Positions 37,202 through 46,903 are shown, counted from the stretch's first letter. The stretch: 64,000 bases of DNA from Aggregatimonas sangjinii (GCF_005943945.1 NZ_CP040710.1:1995001-2059000); one strand, 5' to 3'. The notes: generated from the sequence alone by a model not told the origin. Program-made: numbers and translations.

Positions 37202-38340
37202 CCAAAATTAGTGAGCATACCGTTCAACTAAACACCATTGAGGAAGCTATTGCCGATATTCGCAAAGGCAAGGTGATTATCGTCGTAGATGACGAAAACC
37301 GTGAGAATGAAGGTGATTTTCTGGCCGCTGCCGAGCTAGCGACTCCGGAAACGGTCAACTTTATGGCTACCCACGGGAAGGGACTTATTTGCGCCCCACT
37401 TACCGAGGGTCGTTGCAAAGAACTAGGGCTTCATATGATGGTCAGCAACAATACCGATCCATTGGAGACCGCTTTCACGGTATCCGTAGATTTGCGGGGA
37501 GACGGTGTAACCACTGGAATCTCGGCCTCGGATCGTTCCAAAACCGTCTGTGCATTGACCGACCCGAATACAAAACCCCACGATTTGGCACGACCTGGTC
37601 ATATTTTCCCTTTAGTGGCCAAAGAGGGAGGTGTACTTCGGAGGACCGGCCATACGGAAGCCGCTATAGATTTCGCCCGTTTGGCGGGATTGAAGCCCGC
37701 TGGTATTATCGTTGAAATCATGAACGATGATGGCAGTATGGCAAGACTTCCACAATTGATGGAGGTAGCCAAAAAATTCGACTTGAAAATCGTTTCCATA
37801 GAATCGTTGGTCGCCTATCGTATGGAACACGACAGCCTTATCGAGAAAAAGGAGGATTTTGATATCACCACCCGCTTCGGGGCCTTTCGCCTCAGGGCTT
37901 ACAAGCAAACAACCAACAACCGAGTGCATATTGCCTTAACGAAAGGCACTTGGAACAAGGAAGACCTGGTATTGACCCGCATCAATTCTACTTTAGTCAA
38001 TAATGATGTATTGGGAACGCTGACGAACAATGAGGACAAAAAATTGGAGGAAATGTTTAGTGCAATCAATTCCGAAGGCAAGGGTGCTATCGTTTTTATC
38101 AATCAGGATTCGGAAGCCTTGAACCTGCTCTCCCGTTTAGCAGAATTGAAAGAGTTGCAAAAAGAAGGCATTTACAAAGCTCCAAAAATTGATATGGATC
38201 ATCGGGATTTCGGAATCGGGGCCCAGATTTTACACGATTTGAATATTTCTAAAATCCGAATGCTGACCAATAGCGAACAGGCCAAGCGCGTAGGTATTGT
38301 CGGTTACGGCTTGGAGATTGTCGAGTACGTACCGTACTAG
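37198..38340 (+). CDS. ribB: 3,4-dihydroxy-2-butanone 4-phosphate synthase with degenerate GTP cyclohydrolase II domain
   Basis: The N-terminal half (about residues 1-205) is an intact DHBP synthase that makes the four-carbon unit of riboflavin from ribulose 5-phosphate: VVDDENRENEGDF, the SDRSKT/RPGHIFPL loop and GHTEAAIDFARLAGL. The C-terminal half is GTP-cyclohydrolase-II-shaped (ends DFGIGAQILHDLNISKIRMLTN) but the zinc segment, normally HSECLTGD...RCDCG, reads INSTLVNND...TNNED. All three cysteines are gone, so this half should not hydrolyse GTP. Bifunctional RibBA is therefore an over-annotation. A separate ribA is expected elsewhere. Overlaps the LPS permease gene by 4 bases. Confidence 0.92.
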   Translation: MTKISEHTVQLNTIEEAIADIRKGKVIIVVDDENRENEGDFLAAAELATPETVNFMATHGKGLICAPLTEGRCKELGLHMMVSNNTDPLETAFTVSVDLRGDGVTTGISASDRSKTVCALTDPNTKPHDLARPGHIFPLVAKEGGVLRRTGHTEAAIDFARLAGLKPAGIIVEIMNDDGSMARLPQLMEVAKKFDLKIVSIESLVAYRMEHDSLIEKKEDFDITTRFGAFRLRAYKQTTNNRVHIALTKGTWNKEDLVLTRINSTLVNNDVLGTLTNNEDKKLEEMFSAINSEGKGAIVFINQDSEALNLLSRLAELKELQKEGIYKAPKIDMDHRDFGIGAQILHDLNISKIRMLTNSEQAKRVGIVGYGLEIVEYVPY

Positions 38341-39530
38341 CGAAGTGTACTAAGGATTTCTACCATTGTATTGGCTCTTTGGGTCACTTCGGTCTCGGTC
38401 CAGCCCAGCTTTATAAGACAGGAAATCGTTCGGCCCATCCAATGGTCGGACTTTCTGAAATCGGATCGTGAATAGTCCGGTAGTTGTGCAATTACCTCGT
38501 TCGGTAACTTTCCCAAGGATTTTTTTTCCGTCAGATGCTCCCATTTTTTGTAATAGTGCCAATTGTTATCAAACCAATAGAAACAGGCATCCACTCCAGC
38601 CGCACCAAGTGCTTTATGGGCTGCTTTAGCCTTTTCCGCGGATGGGAGAAAGAAATTCAGGAAGGCATAACTTTCTTCACCACCATCCGGTACTCTTCTA
38701 AAAGTGATATCGGACGCAGTCTCCAAGGCCGAACGTAAAATCGTATAATTCTTCTTTTGAATCGATAAAAACTCGTCTAAACGTTGAATTTGTGCACAGC
38801 CTACCGCGGCGTTCAATTCGGAAATACGGTAATTGTATCCCAAAAATGGATGTGTTTCCGCTCCCCTATCGCTTCCAACGTGATCGTGACCATGGTCGGA
38901 ATAATAATCGGCGTTCTTGATGTAATTTTCGTTGTTCGAAATAATCGCCCCTCCTTCGCCACAGGTAATCGTTTTCACATAATCAAAAGAAAAGCAGCCC
39001 AAATCTCCATAACTTCCCAAAGGCTTTCCTTCAAAGGTACCACCGATGGCCTGACAGGCGTCTTCCAACAACAGCAGGTCGTATTTGTCGCAAATAGCTT
39101 TCAATGCCTTTAAATCCGCCATAGAACCGCACATATGAACGGGCATGACCACCTTGGTTCTGGAAGTAATCGCCTCTTCAACGGCAGAAGGGTTCAACGT
39201 TAAAGTATCATCGATATCCACTAAGATGGGCACCGCCCCAAGTGCCAAAATGGACTCGAAACTTGCTACAAAAGTAAAGGTCGGCATGATTACTTCGTCT
39301 CCCGCACCTATTCCCGCACTGGCGAGGGCAACGGTCAATGCCGCCGTGCCGCTGCTAACGAGTTGTGTATGCTTCACCTGCATACGTTCGGAAAAAGCCT
39401 TTTCAAGTTCTTTGGCCTTCCATTGTCCATTTCGCATTCCATCGAACCCATAGCGCATCAAGACGCCGGTCTCCAATACCTGATTCACTTCTGCTCGCTC
39501 CCTATCTCCAAAAAGTTCAAATCCTGGCAT
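38337..39530 (-). CDS. DegT/DnrJ/EryC1/StrS-family PLP aminotransferase
   Basis: This 397-residue sugar-aminotransferase-type enzyme has the PLP phosphate region SSGTAALTVALASAGIG, DACQAIGGTFEGKPLGSYGDLGCFSFDYVKTITCGEGGAI with the catalytic Lys near residue 184, and the substrate loop RISELNAAVGCAQIQRLDEF. The family aminates keto-sugars for polysaccharide or antibiotic sugars; the product is unknown here and no sugar cluster is adjacent. It converges on ribB with a 4-base overlap of the two stop regions. Confidence 0.9.
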   Translation of the reverse strand: MPGFELFGDRERAEVNQVLETGVLMRYGFDGMRNGQWKAKELEKAFSERMQVKHTQLVSSGTAALTVALASAGIGAGDEVIMPTFTFVASFESILALGAVPILVDIDDTLTLNPSAVEEAITSRTKVVMPVHMCGSMADLKALKAICDKYDLLLLEDACQAIGGTFEGKPLGSYGDLGCFSFDYVKTITCGEGGAIISNNENYIKNADYYSDHGHDHVGSDRGAETHPFLGYNYRISELNAAVGCAQIQRLDEFLSIQKKNYTILRSALETASDITFRRVPDGGEESYAFLNFFLPSAEKAKAAHKALGAAGVDACFYWFDNNWHYYKKWEHLTEKKSLGKLPNEVIAQLPDYSRSDFRKSDHWMGRTISCLIKLGWTETEVTQRANTMVEILSTLR

Positions 39531-39691
39531 GTCTTCTTAAGTGATTAATGTTTAATGAGAAATAGAATTGGGTGAAAAGGGATGTTCCGGTTCCCCCATC
39601 ATTTGCGGTAAATTAAACATAATTCCAAAAGCAAAAATTTATTCCCTCCAAATGCCTGAGGGTCTATATTCCTCCATTCTATCATCTCTAG

Positions 39692-39754
39692 TCTCTTCTC
39701 TATATTCTCTTATCTCTTCTCTATATTCTCTTATCTCTTCTCTATATTCTCTTC
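39692..39754. repeat. 21-bp tandem repeat, three copies
   Basis: A pyrimidine-rich 21-base unit (TCTCTTCTCTATATTCTCTTA) is repeated at 39692, 39713 and 39734, the last with a changed end, and is followed by further TCTCTTCTCT sequence. It lies in the 246-base gap before the nitroreductase stop. It looks like slippage-prone sequence; a 70-codon open frame through it is not a gene. Confidence 0.85.
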
Positions 39755-39776
39755 GCTTTTCTCTCTTCTCTCTATC

Positions 39777-40412
39777 CTAAAAAATATCTATAACGCTTTC
39801 CTCTATCGGTCTTCGCACCTTCTTAAAGTTTGAAAAGACATCATCCTCAGCTCGATATCCAACAGGCAATACTAAAACCGAGGATATTCGCTTTTTCTGC
39901 AGTCCCAAGAGCTCATCATAAGCCAAAGGATTAAAACCTTCCATCGGACAGGCGTCTATTTTCTCCATTGCACAGATAGTCAAAAGGTTACCCATTGCCA
40001 AATACGCTTGGTTTTTTGACCATTGCTGTAGTTGAACCCTATCCTTTTTCGAAAAGTCGTTTACCAGATCATTTTTAAAAGGATCTAGTATTTCATCACT
40101 CGTACCGCGGATTTTCTGGACCAATTCAAAATAATCCGAAATGTACTTTGAATCGATCTTATTTTCGATACAGATAATGAGAATATGGGAGGCTTGTGCA
40201 ACCTGCGCTTGTCCAAAAGAATGCGTCACCAGCTCCTTTTGAAGCGTTTTATTCCGTAATACCACCAAACGGATGGGCTGCAGACCATACGAAGTTGCCG
40301 TTAGGTTGAAAGCGTTTTTCAGCTTTTCGATCTTCTCGTTGGAAAGCAGGCGATCCGAGTCAAATTTTTTTACGGCATAGCGCCAATTTAAATCACTTAG
40401 TATATCTGTCAT
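39777..40412 (-). CDS. NAD(P)H-dependent nitroreductase-family oxidoreductase
   Basis: This 211-residue flavoprotein shows the nitroreductase (NfsB/FMN reductase) pattern: LNWRYAVKKFDSDRLL at the start, FNLTATSYGLQPIRLVVLRN, YLAMGNLLTICAMEKIDACPMEGF and VLPVGYRAEDD near the end. It binds FMN and reduces nitro compounds, quinones or enones with NAD(P)H; the physiological substrate is unknown. Length normal. Single gene, minus strand, 61 bases from the TauE/SafE gene. Confidence 0.92.
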   Translation of the reverse strand: MTDILSDLNWRYAVKKFDSDRLLSNEKIEKLKNAFNLTATSYGLQPIRLVVLRNKTLQKELVTHSFGQAQVAQASHILIICIENKIDSKYISDYFELVQKIRGTSDEILDPFKNDLVNDFSKKDRVQLQQWSKNQAYLAMGNLLTICAMEKIDACPMEGFNPLAYDELLGLQKKRISSVLVLPVGYRAEDDVFSNFKKVRRPIEESVIDIF

Positions 40413-40473
40413 TTCTTAGTATTAACTGTACTATTTTAGAGATTTCCGCTTTTGTGGAAATGAAAAATAAAGT

Positions 40474-41235
40474 TTAATCTAAATCAAAAAACCACAATTT
40501 AACGGCCATGATCAAGACCATAACGATTAAAAAGGTTTTTATAAAGCCATCGCCTTTGTTTACCGATACCCTACTGGCAAGCCATGCCCCGGAACCATTG
40601 CCGATTGCCAAAATAAGACCGACCTCCCAATCTACCTTATCGTTTACTACAAAAACTGTCAACGCCGCAAGCGTGTAAATAAAAACGACCGCTACTTTGG
40701 TCGCATTCGAGCGTACCAAGGTCATGTGGTTTATATAGTGCAAAAATAGGATAATTATAAACCCTAGGCCCGCATTGATAAATCCGCCATAGATACCGAA
40801 CAAAAAGAAAGCCGCCATTCCGACCCAAAGATACTTTCCCGTGATGCGCTCCTGCAACTCCTCAAGTTTCATTTTAGGCTTAAAAATAATGATCAAGACC
40901 ACCGCTACCATAATACCTGACAGTATACGGTTGAATGTTTCCCCTTTAACATCCACTGCTATATATGCCCCGATGATGGCCCCGAAGAAAGCCGCTATCC
41001 CGAGGTAGATATTGAACGGCGCCGTAGACACGCCCTTGCTTTTAAAGCCTGCTGTCGCTAAGGCTGTCTGAATCACGATAGCCACCCTATTAGTGCCGTT
41101 GGCCACGCCAGGCGGAAGTCCCAAAAAAATCAATACGGGCAATGAAAGTAAAGACCCGCCCCCGGCAACGGTATTGATAAAACCGACGGCGAAACCGGTC
41201 ACCACTAGTATCACGTAATGGTACCATTCTTCCAT
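40474..41235 (-). CDS. TauE/SafE-family membrane permease
   Basis: This 253-residue protein with about eight membrane helices opens with GFAVGFINTVAGGGSLLSLPVLIFLGLPPGVANGTNRVAI, the family signature, and repeats it in weaker form in the second half (GIYGGFINAGLGFIIILFL...NATKVAVV). Members export sulfite, sulfoacetate or organosulfur anions, or import sulfur sources; substrate unknown here. The cysE-cysM genes are 30 kb away, so no sulfur operon is implied. Confidence 0.88.
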   Translation of the reverse strand: MEEWYHYVILVVTGFAVGFINTVAGGGSLLSLPVLIFLGLPPGVANGTNRVAIVIQTALATAGFKSKGVSTAPFNIYLGIAAFFGAIIGAYIAVDVKGETFNRILSGIMVAVVLIIIFKPKMKLEELQERITGKYLWVGMAAFFLFGIYGGFINAGLGFIIILFLHYINHMTLVRSNATKVAVVFIYTLAALTVFVVNDKVDWEVGLILAIGNGSGAWLASRVSVNKGDGFIKTFLIVMVLIMAVKLWFFDLD

Positions 41236-41318
41236 GGCGCAAAAATAGGCGCTAAAATCGGTTTCCTAAAGCAAAGGACATGTTTTACAATTCAAGAATG
41301 ACTTTTTGTTTCGAATAA

Positions 41319-41479
41319 GAGACTGTTTTGAAATATGTCGTTAGAATTTCTATGGCCTATTTTAGATGCAGTATGAGGCAAAATTTTTTAGCATAGCAGC
41401 GCTACGGTTAAAAATTTTAACGAAATAATGTGCAGAAAGAGGCTGTAAAAAAATAACCGAGGTATTTCAAAACAGTCTC
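41319..41479 (+). mobile_element. 161-bp MITE, copy A
   Basis: Terminal inverted repeats start GAGACTGTTTTGAAATA and end TATTTCAAAACAGTCTC. The element is flanked by TAA on both sides (41316-41318 and 41480-41482). It has no coding capacity. The reverse complement of 58753-58913 matches it over the full 161 bases with about 17 differences. The 3-base TNA target duplication is like that of the IS1031 group of IS5-family elements, which may be the mobilising transposase; none is in the window. Confidence 0.88.
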
Positions 41480-41547
41480 TAAGTCAAAAGTTAATAATTC
41501 TTAACAATTGGTTAACTCGCCTGATGGGATTTACGTAGGTTAATTCT

Positions 41548-41555
41548 TAAGTTTG
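41548..41555 (+). promoter_or_regulatory. Bacteroidetes -7 promoter box of the nuclease gene
   Basis: TAAGTTTG fits TAnnTTTG and lies 24 bases before the ATG at 41580. Confidence 0.6.
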
Positions 41556-41579
41556 CGAACCCTTAAAAAATCGAGAACT

Positions 41580-44500
41580 ATGAAAAAAAACTACTTTTTA
41601 AAGAATATGCTGTCCACAGTTTTCATCTTGTGTGGTATACTTTTCGGTAATGCGCAAGTACCAAGTTATTACAGCGGTACCGATATTTCCGTTTCTGGCG
41701 AGGCCCTGGAGTCAAACCTCTCTACTTTGATCACTGATACACAGATAACGGAACTGACCTATACCCCGGGTGTTTGGGATGCTTTAAAGCAAACCGACCT
41801 AGATCCTTCAAATCCTGACAAGGTGTTATTGATTTACGGTTATGACGATACCGATTCCGATAGTACCAATGACCGTACACGTTCGAAAGACATGAATGGC
41901 GGCAATAATGGGGATTGGAACAGGGAACATACCTACCCGAGATCGTTGGGCAATCCCAATTTGGGGAGCGAAGGGCCCGGATCGGATGCACATCACTTAC
42001 GGGCATCCGACGTGCAATTCAATGGCGTACGCGGCAATCGGCCGTATATAGACGATACGGGAAATGCGAAAGCCATCAACAATGGTTTTTACCCAGGAGA
42101 TGAATGGAAAGGTGATGTGGCACGTATGATGATGTACATGTACCTCCGTTATGGAGATCGCTGTTTACCCAACGTGGTTGGTCTTGGCAATTCAACCTTT
42201 GATCCCGACATGCGGGATATTTTCCTGGAATGGAACGCCGAAGACCCCGTATCGCAGGTAGAAATCAATAGGAACATCCTATTGGAAGGTATTCAAGGTA
42301 ATAGAAACCCATTTATTGACAATCCCTCCTTTGCCACACGAATTTGGGGTGGGCCGCAGGCCGAAGATCGTTTTGCCAACGCAAGTCCCAGTATCGTTAT
42401 CAATGAAGTTGACGCTGATCAGACGAGTACAGATGCCACGGAATTCATTGAACTTTTTGATGGCGGTTTCGGGAACAGCTCGCTGGATGGCCTCGTAGTG
42501 GTTTTATACAACGGAAATAATGACCAAAGCTATAACGCCATAGATTTAGATGGTTTCACTACTGATGCCAACGGCTATTTTGTAATCGGTAGCGCCGGGG
42601 TGCCGAATGTTAACTTAGAGGCATTTACGACCAACGGTGTTCAGAACGGTGCCGATGCGGTAGCACTCTACGAAGATGATGCGGCCAACTTTCCCTCCGG
42701 GTCGGCCATAACGACCACCAATCTCTTAGACGCACTGGTTTACGGCACTAGTGATGGTGACGACATTGAACTTCTTGCATTACTGAATTCCGGGCAACCT
42801 CAGATAGATGAGAATTTGGGAGGCAACGCAGGTGAAAACTCTATGCAACGGATTCCTAATGGCGCTGGCGGGGCAAGAAACACGCTTGGGTACGAGCTCG
42901 CACCACCAACACCGGGTGCCGTAAACACGACCATCGTTATTGTCGATACGGAAAGCCCAAGTACGCCGGAAAATGTAATGGCCAGTGCGATAACTGCGGA
43001 AGGTGCTACTTTATCGTGGAATCCGTCTACCGACAATATTGGTGTTACGGAATATCGCGTTTTCAATGGCACGACCGAACAGGGCAGTACAACCGAAACC
43101 AGTTTTATGGTATCCGGTCTTATGCCGAATACCGAGTATCTATTGAGTGTGGTGGCCCTAGATGCTGCCGGAAACGCTTCCGACCCTAGTACAAACGTAG
43201 TATTTACGACTTTGGAAGCCCCTACGCCAAGTGGTGAAACCGCGCTGCTGATTACCGGGGTCTTTGATGGGCCTCTAACTGGGGGCGTCCCCAAGGGAGT
43301 TGAGCTGTATGTAACCGACGATATAACCGACCTTAGTAGCTACGGATTGGGATCTGCCAATAATGGCGGCGGTACCGATGGCGAGGAATTTACCTTTCCA
43401 ACGGTTTCGGCCACCGCAGGCAGTTTCATCTATGTTTCATCCGAGGTACCTGGCTTTCAGGAGTTTTTCGGATTTGAACCGGATTATACCTCAGGGGCAA
43501 TGGCCATTAATGGCGATGATGCCATAGAGTTATTCAAAGATGGGGCAGTTGTTGATATCTTTGGCGAAATAGCCATGGACGGTACTGGTCAACCTTGGGA
43601 GCATTCCGATGGATGGGCTTATAGAAATGAAAACACTGGGCCTAATGGAAGCTCTTTTTCCCTGGCCGATTGGACATTCAGCGGCCCTAACGCCTTTGAT
43701 GGACAAAGTGCGAATAGTACGGCAACTAGTCCTTTTCCCATTGGTACATATATGATAACGGGTATTGCACAAATTATCATCAATGAATTGGATGCTGATA
43801 CCGCAGGTACAGATGCCTTGGAGTTCATTGAATTATACGATGGTGGTGCCGGCAACACGGCGCTTGATGGCCTAGTGATCGTGCTGTATAATGGTAGTGA
43901 CAATCAGAGTTATAACGAGGCCATCGACCTAGATGGTTTTACCACCGACGAAAATGGATATTTTGTTATCGGAAGCGCATTGGTGGCCAATGTCGACCTG
44001 GTCGCTTTCACCACGAACGGTATTCAAAACGGTGCCGATGCGGCCGCTCTTTATCAAGCTGATGCAACCGATTTCCCGAACGACACGCCGTTACTGATCA
44101 ATGAAACACTTTTAGATGCCGTTGTTTATGATACGAGTGACAGTGATGATGAGGAACTCCTACAACTATTGAACACTGGGGAATTGCAGGTGAATGAGGA
44201 CGGGATGGAGAACAAAGATGGGGATTCCGTTCAACGTATTCCGAACGGATCGGGTGGCGCTAGAAATACGGCCAGCTATACCCAGGACACGCCCACTCCG
44301 GGTGCTGAAAACGGTGCAGTGCCACCAGCTCCGGAAACCATATCAGTTCTTGAGGCACGAGCGGCGGAATTTGGCGAGTTGGTTACCGTTAGCGGAGTGT
44401 TAACGGTCTCAGATCAATTCGGCGGCTCGGCATACCTTCAGGATGCCACCGCCGGAATCGCCATTTTCGATGAGAAAGTCCATGGTGACGGCAATTTTAT

Positions 44501-46700
44501 GGTCGGGGATTCGATTACGGTCACCGCGACCAGAAGTGCTTTCAATGACCAAATACAGTTGAGTACGGTCACCGAAGTGACCAACAATGGACAACCTAAT
44601 GTTCCGATAGTTCCGCTTACGATTTCGTTAAGTGATCTGGCGAATCATCCTGCGGAGTTGGTCAGGATACTAGATCCTGCTTTCCCAAAGCCAGGGGACA
44701 TCCTGTTTGGAAACTCCAATTACAGCCTTACGGATGCCAACGGTACCGGAGAACTGCGTATCGATAATGACGTGGAAGCCATTGTTGGACTAGGTCAACC
44801 CTCCGACTGCGGAGAGGTCATCGGAGTAGTAGGAAGGTTCTTCGAAACCTACCAATTACTGCCCCGCTCCAAAAGCGACCTCGAATGTGCTGGACCATAT
44901 ATTCCTTTAGGAAGCGATATACAGATAGATAAGGACGAGACTTTTGATGTGGTTACTTGGAATATTGAATGGTTCGGGGAAGAAGAGAATTCCCCAGCTG
45001 CCGGAAATCCGATGTCGGACGCCATCCAAAGGGATAGTGTGCAAAGGGTTCTGGCTGAATTGAATGCCGATCTAATCGCGGTTGAGGAAATCGTGGATGT
45101 GCCCCTTTTTGAAGAGTTGATCGGGTCATTGCCCGGATACGCGTATGTTTTGTCACCAGCGACCTCGCGCCCCGATGCTACCGATGGCCTGCAGCAAAAA
45201 GTAGGGTTTATCTACAATACCAATACGGTCTCGGTCATAGCGACTAGACCGCTTTTGGAAACTATTCATCCCTTGTACAACGGTGGTGACGATAGTGCAT
45301 TGGCCGATTATCCCGTAGCGGATAAAACACGGTTCTATGCCAGTGGGCGTCTTCCCTTTCTGATGAACGCCGATGTAACGATCAACAACGTGACCAAGCG
45401 TTTTGATTTGGTCGCATTGCACGCAAGGGCCAATAGTGGTAATGGTGCACAAGAGCGCTACGACATGCGTAAGTTTGATGTTGAGGTCTTAAAAGATAGT
45501 CTCGATGTTCAGTTTCCGGATTCCAATCTAATTCTTTTGGGGGATTTCAATGATGATATCGATGAGACCGTTGCGGATATTGCCTCGACCGTGAGTTCGT
45601 ATGAATCGTATGTTTTAGATGCGGAGAATTATACCATAGTAAGTAGCGCTTTAAGTGAAGGTGGTTTCCGTTCATTCGTATTTCGGGAAAATATGATAGA
45701 CCATATTCTGGTATCCAATGAGGTAGCGCCCACTTATATTGACGAAACAGTTAGTGTTGGCTATGAGTTTTATGATAGTGACTATACCAACACCACCTCG
45801 GATCACTTTCCGGTGTCGGCACGTTTTATATTGGAAGAATTTAAATTGGATTCGATTACGTCTAATTCCGTAAGCTGCGCGGGAGAAGCTGACGGCTCAG
45901 CCACTGCCCTACTTTCGGGTGGTGTTGCGCCCTATACCTATTTGTGGAGCGATGGGCAAACGACGGCTACGGCTTCCGGGCTCTCAGGAGGCGACTATAC
46001 GATAACGGTTTTGGATGCCATGGGTGCCGTTGCGGAGGGTACGGTGACGATTTCAGAACCAGACACCCTTAGCGTGGAATATACCTCGGACACAACAATA
46101 TATTTAGGCTACGCACCACTGGCAAAAGCAACGATTGGCGTAACCAGTATTACAGGCGGGCTAGCCCCTTACTCCTTCGAATGGAGTACAGGAGAAACTA
46201 CCCAAACGTTACATGTCGAACCGGAAAGCACGACCACCTATCACATTACGGTTACTGATGCCAATGGCTGCGCATCGGAAAAGGAAATAACGGTAGAGGT
46301 TATTGATATACAATGTGGGAATGGAAGTTGGGCGAAAGTAGAAATGTGCTCTTACGGCAGAACGATTTGTGTGCCGCAGTGGGCCGTCGCTTACTATTTG
46401 TATTTCGGAAGCACTTTGGGTGCATGCGAGGCCGTACCCACCGAGGCGATCAACTTGGATGTTTATCCAAATCCGTTTGTCAACTACTTTATTGCGGATG
46501 TAACCGTGCCTGAAAATTCCAAAGTCAGTTTGTTCGTTTATAATCGCTATGGCAGACTAGTAAAAAGAGACAGAAACTTTGTGCCGTCCGGTAATACCAA
46601 ATTAAAAGTAAGGATGAACGGTAGACCAAGGGGTATTTACTTTTTGAGAACGTATATCAATGGAGCATTTTACAGTGCTGAGAAGTTGGTGAAAAAATAA
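41580..46700 (+). CDS. Giant secreted dual nuclease with T9SS sorting tail
   Basis: With the ATG at 41580 the protein is 1,706 residues. Order: signal peptide (1-27); endonuclease I domain (about 30-250; NREHTYPRS, DAHHLRASD); lamin-tail-like domain (270-450); fibronectin III (458-545); a second lamin-tail-like region (555-727); a near-copy of the first lamin-tail domain (730-905); a beta domain (917-1100); an endonuclease/exonuclease/phosphatase domain (1120-1417; TWNIEW, AVEEIVD, LGDFNDD, SDHFPV); two SprB-type repeats (1422-1575); a short Cys-rich linker; and a type A T9SS tail (about 1625-1706; VYPNPF, RGIYFLRTYINGA). Both nuclease active-site patterns look intact. Likely cell-surface or released DNase for use of extracellular DNA. 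Confidence 0.93.
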   Translation: MKKNYFLKNMLSTVFILCGILFGNAQVPSYYSGTDISVSGEALESNLSTLITDTQITELTYTPGVWDALKQTDLDPSNPDKVLLIYGYDDTDSDSTNDRTRSKDMNGGNNGDWNREHTYPRSLGNPNLGSEGPGSDAHHLRASDVQFNGVRGNRPYIDDTGNAKAINNGFYPGDEWKGDVARMMMYMYLRYGDRCLPNVVGLGNSTFDPDMRDIFLEWNAEDPVSQVEINRNILLEGIQGNRNPFIDNPSFATRIWGGPQAEDRFANASPSIVINEVDADQTSTDATEFIELFDGGFGNSSLDGLVVVLYNGNNDQSYNAIDLDGFTTDANGYFVIGSAGVPNVNLEAFTTNGVQNGADAVALYEDDAANFPSGSAITTTNLLDALVYGTSDGDDIELLALLNSGQPQIDENLGGNAGENSMQRIPNGAGGARNTLGYELAPPTPGAVNTTIVIVDTESPSTPENVMASAITAEGATLSWNPSTDNIGVTEYRVFNGTTEQGSTTETSFMVSGLMPNTEYLLSVVALDAAGNASDPSTNVVFTTLEAPTPSGETALLITGVFDGPLTGGVPKGVELYVTDDITDLSSYGLGSANNGGGTDGEEFTFPTVSATAGSFIYVSSEVPGFQEFFGFEPDYTSGAMAINGDDAIELFKDGAVVDIFGEIAMDGTGQPWEHSDGWAYRNENTGPNGSSFSLADWTFSGPNAFDGQSANSTATSPFPIGTYMITGIAQIIINELDADTAGTDALEFIELYDGGAGNTALDGLVIVLYNGSDNQSYNEAIDLDGFTTDENGYFVIGSALVANVDLVAFTTNGIQNGADAAALYQADATDFPNDTPLLINETLLDAVVYDTSDSDDEELLQLLNTGELQVNEDGMENKDGDSVQRIPNGSGGARNTASYTQDTPTPGAENGAVPPAPETISVLEARAAEFGELVTVSGVLTVSDQFGGSAYLQDATAGIAIFDEKVHGDGNFMVGDSITVTATRSAFNDQIQLSTVTEVTNNGQPNVPIVPLTISLSDLANHPAELVRILDPAFPKPGDILFGNSNYSLTDANGTGELRIDNDVEAIVGLGQPSDCGEVIGVVGRFFETYQLLPRSKSDLECAGPYIPLGSDIQIDKDETFDVVTWNIEWFGEEENSPAAGNPMSDAIQRDSVQRVLAELNADLIAVEEIVDVPLFEELIGSLPGYAYVLSPATSRPDATDGLQQKVGFIYNTNTVSVIATRPLLETIHPLYNGGDDSALADYPVADKTRFYASGRLPFLMNADVTINNVTKRFDLVALHARANSGNGAQERYDMRKFDVEVLKDSLDVQFPDSNLILLGDFNDDIDETVADIASTVSSYESYVLDAENYTIVSSALSEGGFRSFVFRENMIDHILVSNEVAPTYIDETVSVGYEFYDSDYTNTTSDHFPVSARFILEEFKLDSITSNSVSCAGEADGSATALLSGGVAPYTYLWSDGQTTATASGLSGGDYTITVLDAMGAVAEGTVTISEPDTLSVEYTSDTTIYLGYAPLAKATIGVTSITGGLAPYSFEWSTGETTQTLHVEPESTTTYHITVTDANGCASEKEITVEVIDIQCGNGSWAKVEMCSYGRTICVPQWAVAYYLYFGSTLGACEAVPTEAINLDVYPNPFVNYFIADVTVPENSKVSLFVYNRYGRLVKRDRNFVPSGNTKLKVRMNGRPRGIYFLRTYINGAFYSAEKLVKK

Positions 46701-46734
46701 AAGTCAAAAGTTTTATGTAGCGGAAAAAGGTTTC

Positions 46735-46742
46735 TATATTTG
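46735..46742 (+). promoter_or_regulatory. -7 promoter box of the tRNA-Ser gene
   Basis: TATATTTG fits TAnnTTTG, 76 bases before the tRNA 5' end. A short GC-rich hairpin (CCCGCC/GGTGGG, 46745-46776) lies in the leader between them. Confidence 0.5.
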
Positions 46743-46817
46743 CACCCGCCTACGCAACTTTGGTTGCTTTGGTGGGCACATCGTCTGAATTCTATAATAT
46801 TTAGAAGATGTAGTCAT

Positions 46818-46902
46818 GGAGGAATGGCAGAGTGGTCGAATGCACTAGTCTTGAAAACTAGCGAGGGTCACACCTCCGGGGGTTCGAATCCCTCTTCCTC
46901 CG
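46818..46902 (+). tRNA. tRNA-Ser (anticodon UGA)
   Basis: The 85-base cloverleaf has acceptor stem GGAGGAA/TTCCTCC with discriminator G, an anticodon stem CTAGT/ACTAG around loop CTTGAAA (anticodon TGA), a long variable arm typical of serine tRNAs and a T arm GGGGGTTCGAATCCCTC. CCA is not encoded. The 3' end (46881-46903) is repeated three more times downstream and served as the integration site for the accessory region. Confidence 0.95.
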
Positions 46903-46903
46903 C
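46881..46903 (+). other. Attachment site attL within the tRNA-Ser 3' end
   Basis: The T-arm and acceptor 3' side plus CGC form the core shared with 56651-56673 (23 positions, 2 differences), and in shorter form with 56832-56849 and 59030-59045. The common core is CCTCTTCCTCCGC. Confidence 0.85.

Larger units (their letters stand above)
41236..41579. other. Intergenic region with MITE and nuclease promoter
   Basis: The 344 bases between the TauE gene and the large nuclease gene are largely filled by the 161-bp MITE (41319-41479), followed by the nuclease gene promoter box. Confidence 0.7.

Noticed and set aside
39568-39780. A 70-codon open frame with repeated SSLYSLI
   Set aside because: It is the translation of the 21-bp tandem repeat, not a protein.
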